A DNA stretch of 64,000 nucleotides from Lentzea atacamensis (GTDB lineage Bacteria > Actinomycetota > Actinomycetes > Mycobacteriales > Pseudonocardiaceae), in NCBI RefSeq assembly GCF_003269295.1, contig NZ_QLTT01000011.1, positions 62,001 to 126,000 of the forward strand. The letters are read 5' to 3'. How positions within the stretch are numbered: position 1 is the first letter of the stretch; every line of letters begins with the position of its first letter. Position numbers and translations under genes: made by a program. The notes below the pieces were generated by a model that saw only the letters and a program-made list of their open reading frames with translations, had not been told where the DNA came from and made no database searches. This document shows, piece by piece, positions 57,205 through 64,000 of this stretch.

Positions 57205-58031
57205 CAGCTGGACGGCGGCGTCGAGCCGGAGCCCGACGTCGGGGGCGTGCTCGGCTGTCCCTGCTGTCCTTCGGTGGCGGAGTCGTCCTTGCCGCCGTCC
57301 ATCGGCACGGCGTCGGGGCCCGGCTTCTCGGCCACGAACGGGGCCGGGTTCGACAGGAACTGCGAGTTCTCGCAGGAGGCGCCGACCTCCGGGTAGGTGT
57401 TCGGGTTGCGGCGCAGCGAGGAGATGAACTGGTCGATGCGCTCGTCGTCGGCGTTGTCCACCTTCAGCTGGTGGCCCCACGACTGCAGCGAGATCGGCTT
57501 GTCGAGACCGGGGAACGGCGACAGCATCGTGTACGGCTGGCCCTCGGCCCTGGCCTTGAGCTTGTTGAGCGCGTCGTCCTTGACCTGGTCGGGGTTGTAC
57601 GCGATCCAGACGGCGCCGTGCTCCAGCCCGTGCACCATGTTCTCGGTGCGGACGGCCTTGTCGTAGACGACACCGGTGCAGTCGGCCCACTGCGAGTCGT
57701 GCGGACCGCCGAAGGCCGGGGTCTGGTCGTACGCGACGCGCTGGGTCGGCTCGACGTGCCGGGAGCCCTTGTAGTCCTTGATCACGATGCCCGCGAGCTG
57801 CGTCGACGGGTCCTTGTTCGTGTCGGACGGCTTCCACTTGGCCAGCGCGGCCTCTTTGGCGTTGTTCGCCTGGATCTGCGTGAACGCGTATCCGAACACG
57901 CCGCCCGCGAGGCCCAGCACGGCGATCACCGCGATGATCGTGCCCCACGGCTTCGGCTTGCTCGCCACCACCGAGGAACGGGCTGCGGCCACGCTGTTGC
58001 GTGTGGCCTTCGTCTTCTTGCCGCTGGTCAT
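57204..58031 (-). CDS. DUF3105 membrane-anchored protein
   Basis: 275 aa if started at MTSGKKTK (58031), which has GAGG upstream; the frame opens at 58058. One N-terminal helix (TIIAVIAVLGLAGGVFGYAF). The DUF3105 core includes THV-like SRHVEPTQRVAYDQTPAFGG, PHDSQWADCTGVV, ENMVHGLEHGAVWIAYNP (His cluster) and the tail ENSQFLSNPAPFVAE. Pro/Ser-rich C-terminus. The His residues suggest metal binding on the outside of the membrane. First gene of a two-gene operon with DUF305. Confidence 0.85.
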   Translation of the reverse strand: MTSGKKTKATRNSVAAARSSVVASKPKPWGTIIAVIAVLGLAGGVFGYAFTQIQANNAKEAALAKWKPSDTNKDPSTQLAGIVIKDYKGSRHVEPTQRVAYDQTPAFGGPHDSQWADCTGVVYDKAVRTENMVHGLEHGAVWIAYNPDQVKDDALNKLKARAEGQPYTMLSPFPGLDKPISLQSWGHQLKVDNADDERIDQFISSLRRNPNTYPEVGASCENSQFLSNPAPFVAEKPGPDAVPMDGGKDDSATEGQQGQPSTPPTSGSGSTPPSS

Positions 58032-58186
58032 GTCCGCCTCAGATGTCGTCCTGGTCAACCGGCGCCAGTGTAGGGACTTCGTGTCTGATCACTGTCAGCG
58101 CGTAGCGATACCACGTGGGTGTTAACACTTGCCGTCTCACCCTCCGAGACCCGGTAACCCAGTCGAGACCTGCGACAACGCTTCTC

Positions 58187-58200
58187 TAGACTCATGCGTC
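58187..58200 (+). promoter_or_regulatory. -10 box for leaderless argS transcript
   Basis: TAGACT at 58187-58192 lies 8 nt before the argS GTG at 58201, with no Shine-Dalgarno between. This places the likely transcription start at or next to the start codon. No clear -35 box. Confidence 0.4.
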
Positions 58201-59829
58201 GTGACCCCTGAAGAGCTCGCCGATCTCGTCCGGACCGCGGTTGCCCGGTTGCTGGCTGACCGAGGCCTGGACATCACCTCGCTCCCCGAGCAGGTGACGG
58301 TCGAGCGACCCAGGAACCCCGAGCACGGGGACTACTCCACGAACATCGCGCTCCAGCTCGCCAAGAAGGCCGGTGTCGCCCCGCGCGACCTCGCGACGTG
58401 GCTCGTCGAGGCGCTGCGGACCCAGCCGGCCATCGCGAAGGCGGACGTGGCCGTTCCCGGCTTCATCAACCTGACCATCGCCACCGAGGCGCAGGGCGCG
58501 ATCGTCGAGGACGCGCTGAAGGACGGCTACGGCACCGGCTCCGAGCTGGCCGGCCAGAAGATCAACCTGGAGTTCGTCTCGGCGAACCCGACCGGCCCCA
58601 TCCACCTCGGTGGCGCGCGCTGGGCGGCCGTCGGTGACGCGATCGGCCGCGTCCTGCAGGCCCGCGGAGCCGAGATCACGCGTGAGTACTACATCAACGA
58701 CGCGGGTGCGCAGATCGACCGGTTCGTGCGGTCGCTGATCGCCGCGGCCAAGGGCGAGCCCGTGCCGGAGGACGGCTACGCGGGCACGTACGTGGGCGAG
58801 ATCGCCGCCGAGGTGCTGCGCCGCGAGCCGGGTGCGCTCGGCGACCCCGAGACGGTGCGCCGCGTCGGCCTCGAGCTGATGATCGATGAGATCAAGCGCA
58901 GCCTGGACGACTTCGGCACCCGCTTCGACGTCTTCTTCTCCGAGCTCACGCTGCACCGCAGCGGCGCGGTCGCCGACACCGTGGCGAAGCTCAAGGCGAA
59001 CGGCTCGCTGTACGAGAAGGACGGAGCCTGGTGGCTGAAGTCGACCGACTACGGCGACGACAAGGACCGGGTCGTCATCAAGGGCGACGGCAACCCGGCC
59101 TACATCGCCGGTGACATCGCCTACCTCGCGGACAAGCGCAACCGCGGCTTCGACCGCTTCATCTACATGCTCGGCGCGGACCATCACGGCTACACCGCGC
59201 GCCTCAAGGCGGCCGCCGCGGTGCTGGGCGGCGACCCGGACAGCGTCGAGGTGCTGATCGGCCAGCTCGTGAACCTCGTGAGCGGCGGCCAGCCGGTCCG
59301 GATGAGCAAGCGCGCGGGCACCGTCATCACGATGGAGGACCTGGTCGACGCGGTCGGCGTGGACGCGGCGCGCTACGCCATGATCCGGTCGAGCGTCGAC
59401 TCCAGCCTCGACATCGACCTCGACCTGCTGCGCAAGCACAGCAACGACAACCCGGTCTACTACGTGCAGTACGCCCACGCGCGCACGTCGTCGATCCTCC
59501 GCAACGCCGCCGACCTGGGCATCACCCCCGGTGAGGACTTCGCGCTGCTCACCCACGAGCGCGAAGGCGACCTCATCCGCACCATCGGCGAGTTCCCGCG
59601 CGTGGTGGCCACCGCCGCCGAACTGCGGGAGCCCCACCGCGTGGCTCGCTACCTCGAAGAGCTCGCGGGGACGTACCACCGCTTCCAGCAGGACTGCCGC
59701 GTGCTTCCGCTCGGCGATGAGGAGACGACTCCGTTGCACCAGGTCAGGCTTCAGCTCGTCAACGCGACCAGGCGGGTCTTCGCCGCGGGCCTCGGCCTGC
59801 TCGGCGTGACCGCCCCGGAGCGCATGTGA
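58201..59829 (+). CDS. argS: Arginyl-tRNA synthetase
   Basis: 542 aa from GTG 58201. Class I synthetase: N-terminal additional domain (PEELADLVRTAVARLL), HIGH-like HLGG in ANPTGPIHLGGARWA, GADHHGYTARLKAA, and KMSKS-like VRMSKRAGT. The C-terminal anticodon-binding helical domain has YYVQYAHARTSSILRNA and ends with NATRRVFAAGLGLLGVTAPE, normal for ArgRS. Charges tRNA-Arg with arginine. Its stop overlaps the lysA start. The argS-lysA-hom-thrC-thrB order is conserved in actinobacteria. Confidence 0.96.
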   Translation: MTPEELADLVRTAVARLLADRGLDITSLPEQVTVERPRNPEHGDYSTNIALQLAKKAGVAPRDLATWLVEALRTQPAIAKADVAVPGFINLTIATEAQGAIVEDALKDGYGTGSELAGQKINLEFVSANPTGPIHLGGARWAAVGDAIGRVLQARGAEITREYYINDAGAQIDRFVRSLIAAAKGEPVPEDGYAGTYVGEIAAEVLRREPGALGDPETVRRVGLELMIDEIKRSLDDFGTRFDVFFSELTLHRSGAVADTVAKLKANGSLYEKDGAWWLKSTDYGDDKDRVVIKGDGNPAYIAGDIAYLADKRNRGFDRFIYMLGADHHGYTARLKAAAAVLGGDPDSVEVLIGQLVNLVSGGQPVRMSKRAGTVITMEDLVDAVGVDAARYAMIRSSVDSSLDIDLDLLRKHSNDNPVYYVQYAHARTSSILRNAADLGITPGEDFALLTHEREGDLIRTIGEFPRVVATAAELREPHRVARYLEELAGTYHRFQQDCRVLPLGDEETTPLHQVRLQLVNATRRVFAAGLGLLGVTAPERM

Positions 59830-61247
59830 TGCGCGCGCACCCGGCCGGACCCCGGCACGCCGACGTGATGGTCCCCGGCAACACCGCCGGCGACCGCCCG
59901 AGCACCGCAGAGCAGCTCGACCACCTGCACCCGACCGTTTGGCCGCGCAACGCCACCCGCAACGCCGACGGCGTCGTGGAGCTGGGCGGCGTGGACGTGC
60001 GCGGGCTCGCCGAGCAGTACGGCACCCCGCTGTTCGTGATGGACGAGCAGGACTTCCGCGCGCGTTGCCGCGAGCACGCCGAGGCCTTCGGCGACCCGAC
60101 GCTCGTGCACTACGCCTCCAAGGCGTTCCTGAGCGTGCAGGTCGCGAAGTGGGTGGCGGAAGAGGGCCTCTCGATCGACGTCTGCAGTGGCGGCGAGCTC
60201 GCGATCGCTCTCAGGGCGAACTTCCCCGCCGAGCGCATTGCGTTGCACGGCAACAACAAGAGCGTTCCCGAGCTGATCGCGGCCGTCGAGGCAGGCGTCG
60301 GCGGGATCGTGCTCGACTCGTACCACGAGATCGCCCGCCTCGACCAGATCGCCCGCGAGCGCGGTGTGGTGCAGCCGGTGCTGATCCGCGTGACGGTCGG
60401 CGTCGAGGCGCACACCCACGAGTTCATCGCGACCGCGCACGAGGACCAGAAGTTCGGCTTCTCGCTGTCCTCCGGCGACGCGGCCGAGGCCGTGCGGCGC
60501 GTGCTCAAGGCGAGCGGCCTCAAGCTCGTCGGCTTGCACAGCCACATCGGCTCGCAGATCTTCGACGCGTCCGGCTTCGAGGTCGCCGCGCGGCGGGTGA
60601 TCGGCCTGCTCGCGGACATCCGCGAGGAGCACGGCGAGATCGACTCGCTGACCGTCGTCGACCTCGGCGGCGGCCTCGGCATCGCGTACACGCCGGACGA
60701 CGACCCGCCCCCGCCCGCGGAGCTCGCGCGGCAGCTGCACAACATCGTGCAGAAGGAGTGCGAGCACAACGGCCTGGAGATGCCTCGCATCGCGGTGGAG
60801 CCCGGCCGCGCGATCGTCGGCCCCGGCACGGTCACCGTGTACGAGGTCGGCACCATCAAGGACGTCGAGCTGGACGGTGGCGCCCGGCGCCGGTACGTCA
60901 GCGTCGACGGCGGCATGAGCGACAACATCCGCACGGCGCTCTACGACGCGGTCTACGACTGCAAGCTCGTCTCGCGCGCCGCGGAGCCCGAGTCGCGTGC
61001 GGTCCTGTGCCGCGTGGTCGGCAAGCACTGCGAGTCCGGTGACATCGTGGTACGTGACTGCTGGCTGCCGGACGACCTCGCGCCGGGAGACCTGATCGCG
61101 ATCGCTGCGACCGGGGCCTACTGCTACTCGATGGCGAGCGGGTACAACCGACTTCCACGGCCCGCGCTCGCCGCGGTGACCGGTGGAGAGGCGCGGCTGC
61201 TGCTGCGCCGTGAGACCGAGGACGACTTGTTCCGTCTGGAGGTATAG
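59829..61247 (+). CDS. lysA: Diaminopimelate decarboxylase
   Basis: 472 aa from the ATG at 59829 (TGATG with argS; GTG 59826 is one codon earlier). PLP enzyme of fold III: the PLP Lys is in HYASKAFLS, His in GLHSHIGSQI, the phosphate-binding Gly loop in DLGGGLGIAYTP, EPGRAIVG, and the catalytic Cys region DCWLPDDLAPGD. Decarboxylates meso-diaminopimelate to lysine, the last step of lysine synthesis, in competition with peptidoglycan synthesis for DAP. Confidence 0.96.
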   Translation: MRAHPAGPRHADVMVPGNTAGDRPSTAEQLDHLHPTVWPRNATRNADGVVELGGVDVRGLAEQYGTPLFVMDEQDFRARCREHAEAFGDPTLVHYASKAFLSVQVAKWVAEEGLSIDVCSGGELAIALRANFPAERIALHGNNKSVPELIAAVEAGVGGIVLDSYHEIARLDQIARERGVVQPVLIRVTVGVEAHTHEFIATAHEDQKFGFSLSSGDAAEAVRRVLKASGLKLVGLHSHIGSQIFDASGFEVAARRVIGLLADIREEHGEIDSLTVVDLGGGLGIAYTPDDDPPPPAELARQLHNIVQKECEHNGLEMPRIAVEPGRAIVGPGTVTVYEVGTIKDVELDGGARRRYVSVDGGMSDNIRTALYDAVYDCKLVSRAAEPESRAVLCRVVGKHCESGDIVVRDCWLPDDLAPGDLIAIAATGAYCYSMASGYNRLPRPALAAVTGGEARLLLRRETEDDLFRLEV

Positions 61248-61251
61248 GACA

Positions 61252-62553
61252 GTGCCGGAAGTGAAACCTATTCGGGTCGCCTTGCTCGGTTGTGGCACGG
61301 TGGGCACGGAGGTAGTCCGGCTGCTGACGGACCAGGCCGAGGACCTCACCCAGCGCATCGGCGCGCCGGTTGAGCTCGCGGGCATCGCCGTGCGCAGGCC
61401 GAACAAACACCGCGACGTGCCGGAGCACCTGCTCACCACGGACGCCGCCGCGCTCGTCGCGTCGGACGACGTGGACGTCATCGTCGAGGTCATCGGCGGC
61501 ATCGAGCCGACGCGCGGGTTGCTGCTGGACGCGTTGAAGGCGGGCAAGTCCGTCGTCACCGCGAACAAGGCGCTGCTCGCCGAGCACGGGCCCGACCTGT
61601 TCGAGGCCGCCGACTCCTCCGGTGCCGACCTCTACTTCGAGGCCGCCGTCGCCGGCGCGATCCCGTTGCTGCGCCCGTTGCGGGAATCCCTTGCGGGAGA
61701 CCGGATCACGCGCGTCATGGGCATCGTGAACGGCACGACGAACTTCATCCTGTCCGCGATGGACGCCACGGGCGCCGGTTACGGCGAGACGCTCGAGGAG
61801 GCCTCGCGGCTCGGTTACGCCGAGGCGGACCCGACCGCCGACGTCGACGGGTTCGACGCCGCGTCGAAGGCCGCAATCCTTGCGTCCCTTGCGTTCCACA
61901 CGCGGGTGACGGCCGCGGACGTCTACCGCGAGGGCATCCGCGCGGTGTCCGCGGCGGACATCGCGGCGGCGAAGGGCCTCGGCCGCACGGTGAAGCTGCT
62001 CGCGATCTGCGAGCGGGTCGTCGCCCCGTCCGGCCAGGAATCAGTCGCCGTTCGAGTGCACCCGGCCATGATCCCCAGGACGCATCCGCTGGCGAGCGTG
62101 AACGGTGCGTTCAACGCGGTGTTCGTCGAGGCCGACGCGGCGGGGGAGATGATGTTCTACGGGCAGGGTGCCGGTGGCGCCCCGACGGCGAGCGCCGTGG
62201 TCGGCGACCTGGTCGCCGTGGCGCGCAACAAGGTTGCGAGCGGACGTGGTCCGCGCGAGTCGGCCTACGCCGCGCTTCCCGTGCAGCCCATGGGTAACAC
62301 GCCCACGCGCTACCACATCAGCCTCGACGTGGCGGACAAGCCCGGTGTCCTCTCGCAGGTCGCCGCGGTCTTCGCCGAGCACCACGTGAGCATCGCCGCG
62401 GTGCGCCAGGAAGGCCGCGTCGAGGACGCCAGCCTGGTGATCGTCACGCACGCGGCGACGGACGCCGCGCTGCGGTCCACTGTGGACAAGATCGGCGGCC
62501 TCCCGGTCGTGCGGGAGGTCGTGAGCGTGATGAGGGTGGAGGGCGAAGAATGA
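61252..62553 (+). CDS. hom: Homoserine dehydrogenase
   Basis: 433 aa from GTG 61252, with GGAGG at 61238-61242. NAD(P)-binding ALLGCGTVGTEVV near the N-terminus. Then NKALLAEHG, the catalytic Lys/Asp region around FEAAVAGAIPLLRPLRESL and NGTTNFIL, and YAEADPTADVDGFDAASKAA. A C-terminal ACT domain (DKPGVLSQVAAVFAEHHVSI) gives feedback inhibition by threonine. Reduces aspartate semialdehyde to homoserine, the branch to threonine and methionine. The stop overlaps thrC. Confidence 0.96.
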   Translation: MPEVKPIRVALLGCGTVGTEVVRLLTDQAEDLTQRIGAPVELAGIAVRRPNKHRDVPEHLLTTDAAALVASDDVDVIVEVIGGIEPTRGLLLDALKAGKSVVTANKALLAEHGPDLFEAADSSGADLYFEAAVAGAIPLLRPLRESLAGDRITRVMGIVNGTTNFILSAMDATGAGYGETLEEASRLGYAEADPTADVDGFDAASKAAILASLAFHTRVTAADVYREGIRAVSAADIAAAKGLGRTVKLLAICERVVAPSGQESVAVRVHPAMIPRTHPLASVNGAFNAVFVEADAAGEMMFYGQGAGGAPTASAVVGDLVAVARNKVASGRGPRESAYAALPVQPMGNTPTRYHISLDVADKPGVLSQVAAVFAEHHVSIAAVRQEGRVEDASLVIVTHAATDAALRSTVDKIGGLPVVREVVSVMRVEGEE

Positions 62554-63620
62554 GCGGCCCTGAAGGAATGAGCACTGTCAAGGCGGGCTGGCCCGGTCTC
62601 ATCCACGCGTACCGCGACCGGATCGAGATCCCGGAAGGCGCGGAGATCGTGACGCTGCACGAGGGCGGTACGCCGCTGGTGCACGCGAAGCGCCTCTCCG
62701 AGGCAACCGGCTCCGACGTGTACGTGAAGGTCGAGGGCGCGAACCCGACCGGTTCGTTCAAGGACCGCGGCATGACGGTCGCGATGACGTACGCGCTCGC
62801 GTCCGGCATCAAGGCGGTCATCTGCGCCTCCACCGGCAACACGTCGGCGTCCGCCGCCGCCTACGCGGCCAAGGCCGGGCTCACCGCCGCCGTGCTGGTG
62901 CCCAGCGGCAAGATCGCGATGGGCAAGCTCGCGCAGGCCGTCATGCACGGCGCGAAGATCCTCCAGATCGACGGCAACTTCGACGACTGCCTGGAACTGG
63001 CGTCCAAGACCGCGGCCGAGTACCCGGTGACGCTGGTGAACTCGGTCAACCCGGTGCGGCTGATCGGCCAGCGGACCGCCGCGTGGGAGATCTGCGACGT
63101 GCTCGGCCAGGCGCCGGACTTCCACTGCCTGCCGGTCGGCAACGCGGGCAACATCACCGCGTACTGGCAGGGCTACCAGGCGTACGAGCAGGGCCTGCCC
63201 AAGATGTACGGCTTCCAGGCCGCGGGTGCGGCGCCTCTAGTCTCCGGCGTGCCGGTGCCGAACCCAGAGACCATCGCCACGGCGATCCGGGTCGGCAGCC
63301 CGGCGTCGTGGACCGGCGCGATCACCGCTCGCGACGAGTCCGGTGGCCTGATCGACGCGGTCACCGACGAGCAGATCCTGGCCGCCTACCGGTTGCTGGC
63401 GGCGAGCGAGGGCATCTTCGTGGAGCCGGCGTCGGCGGCGTCCATCGCCGGTCTGCTGATGACCGCCGAGGACGGCCGGCTGCCGAAGGGCTCGACGGTT
63501 GTGTGCACCGTCACCGGGCACGGTCTGAAGGACCCCGACACCGCGTTGCTCGGCGTCACCGAGGTCGAGCCGGTCCCGGTCGACCCCGGCGCCGTCGCGC
63601 ACGCGCTGGAGCTCGCGTGA
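62550..63620 (+). CDS. thrC: Threonine synthase
   Basis: 356 aa from ATG 62550 (ATGA with hom); ATG 62568 is possible. PLP fold II: K71 in NPTGSFKDRGM binds PLP, TGNTSASAAAYAAKAGL binds the phosphate, and GNAGNITAYWQGY follows. Converts O-phosphohomoserine to threonine. The length and short N-terminus match the actinobacterial class. The stop overlaps thrB. Confidence 0.96.
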   Translation: MSGPEGMSTVKAGWPGLIHAYRDRIEIPEGAEIVTLHEGGTPLVHAKRLSEATGSDVYVKVEGANPTGSFKDRGMTVAMTYALASGIKAVICASTGNTSASAAAYAAKAGLTAAVLVPSGKIAMGKLAQAVMHGAKILQIDGNFDDCLELASKTAAEYPVTLVNSVNPVRLIGQRTAAWEICDVLGQAPDFHCLPVGNAGNITAYWQGYQAYEQGLPKMYGFQAAGAAPLVSGVPVPNPETIATAIRVGSPASWTGAITARDESGGLIDAVTDEQILAAYRLLAASEGIFVEPASAASIAGLLMTAEDGRLPKGSTVVCTVTGHGLKDPDTALLGVTEVEPVPVDPGAVAHALELA

Positions 63621-64000
63621 GGTTTCTGGTTTCCGTCCCCGCGTCGACCGCGAACCTCGGTTCTGGGTTCGACGCGCTGGGCATGGCGCTCGGGTTGTAC
63701 GACGAGATCGAGGTGGCCGTCCCGGAAGACAACCCTGGCGGTCTCTCGATCACGGTCGAGGGCGCTGGATCAGGTGACGTCCCGCTCGACGAGAGCCATC
63801 TCGTCGTGCGGGCCGTTCGCGCCGCCGGATACACCGGTGGACTCGCCCTGAAGTGCCGCAACGTCATTCCGCACGCACGTGGACTGGGCTCGTCGGCCGC
63901 AGCGATCGTGGCGGGTGTCGCAGCCGGATTCACCCTGACGGGTCGCGAGTTGGACACGGACGCGTTGCAAATCGCTGCCGAGTTCGAAGGTCATGCGGAC
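63617..64000 (+). CDS. thrB: Homoserine kinase, 3' end missing
   Basis: First 128 codons only; the gene continues beyond the window. GTG 63617 overlaps the thrC stop. GHMP kinase: N-terminal PASTANLGSGFDALGMALGL and the ATP-binding loop PHARGLGSSAAAIVAG. Phosphorylates homoserine to O-phosphohomoserine, the substrate of the adjacent threonine synthase. Confidence 0.95.
   Translation, partial: MRFLVSVPASTANLGSGFDALGMALGLYDEIEVAVPEDNPGGLSITVEGAGSGDVPLDESHLVVRAVRAAGYTGGLALKCRNVIPHARGLGSSAAAIVAGVAAGFTLTGRELDTDALQIAAEFEGHAD

Noticed and set aside
58192..59739. 515-codon minus-strand open frame
   Set aside because: Antisense to argS; composition typical of a shadow frame.
59751..61568. 605-codon minus-strand open frame
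   Set aside because: Antisense to lysA and part of hom; no recognisable domain.

Overview
The window is high-GC DNA (about 70 percent) with frequent GTG starts and 4-bp ATGA/GTGA gene overlaps. The order argS-lysA-hom-thrC-thrB at the right end, the type VII secretion (ESX) style cluster, the WhiB and AICE-type genes and the LuxR/LAL regulator point to an actinomycete. A member of the Pseudonocardiales is my best guess; this is inferred from gene content, not from a search.

Layout. (1) 1-12 kb is an exopolysaccharide/cell-surface glycan locus. It holds a low-molecular-weight tyrosine phosphatase (cut by the left edge), a WcaI-like glycosyltransferase, GDP-fucose synthase and GDP-mannose dehydratase, two more glycosyltransferases, two left-handed beta-helix acyltransferases, Wzy-like and Wzx-like membrane proteins, two FkbM methyltransferases and one further methyltransferase. 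Together these would make GDP-L-fucose, assemble a decorated repeat unit, flip it and polymerise it. (2) 12-15 kb is a junkyard: an internally deleted IS3 element with both terminal inverted repeats, a truncated maleylpyruvate-isomerase-like gene, a DUF2637 remnant of an integrative element, an ArsO-like oxidoreductase with in-frame stops, and a transposase tail. (3) 15-21 kb holds a DUF4334 protein with an alcohol dehydrogenase, an MpaB-type oxygenase, a Tat-exported protein, and a two-gene isoprenoid unit (polyprenyl diphosphate synthase plus a squalene/phytoene-synthase-like protein). (4) 21-24 kb holds a broken large serine recombinase and a three-gene regulatory operon (sigma-like, WhiB, small protein). 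(5) 24-32.3 kb is a defence island: DUF262/DUF1524 protein, RadC-like protein, and a complete type I restriction-modification set (hsdS, hsdM, hsdR). (6) 32.3-37.1 kb holds a rifampin-phosphotransferase fragment, TetR, a Tat-exported amidohydrolase, a DUF1772 membrane protein and a secreted SGNH hydrolase. (7) 37.1-44 kb holds a secreted ribosome-inactivating protein and a divergent LAL regulator, bounded by direct repeats that end in the 3' end of tRNA-Arg(CCG); the tRNA gene itself lies at 43975-44046.

From 44 kb onward the sequence looks like core or stable chromosome: a four-gene ESX-substrate-like operon, a cation-diffusion-facilitator transporter, a large secreted GH92 glycosidase with a divergent ROK regulator, an acyl-CoA dehydrogenase, a small RHH/RAMA-like protein, a DUF3105-DUF305 pair, then argS, lysA, hom, thrC and thrB (cut by the right edge).

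The most notable structure is the set of six same-orientation copies of a 15-16 nt sequence matching the 3' end of tRNA-Arg(CCG) between 13.7 and 44.0 kb. Three sit next to a conserved long hairpin. They suggest that the 13.7-44 kb region was built by repeated integration next to one tRNA gene, leaving a toxin module (37.4-44.0) and a larger defence/metabolism module (13.7-37.4).
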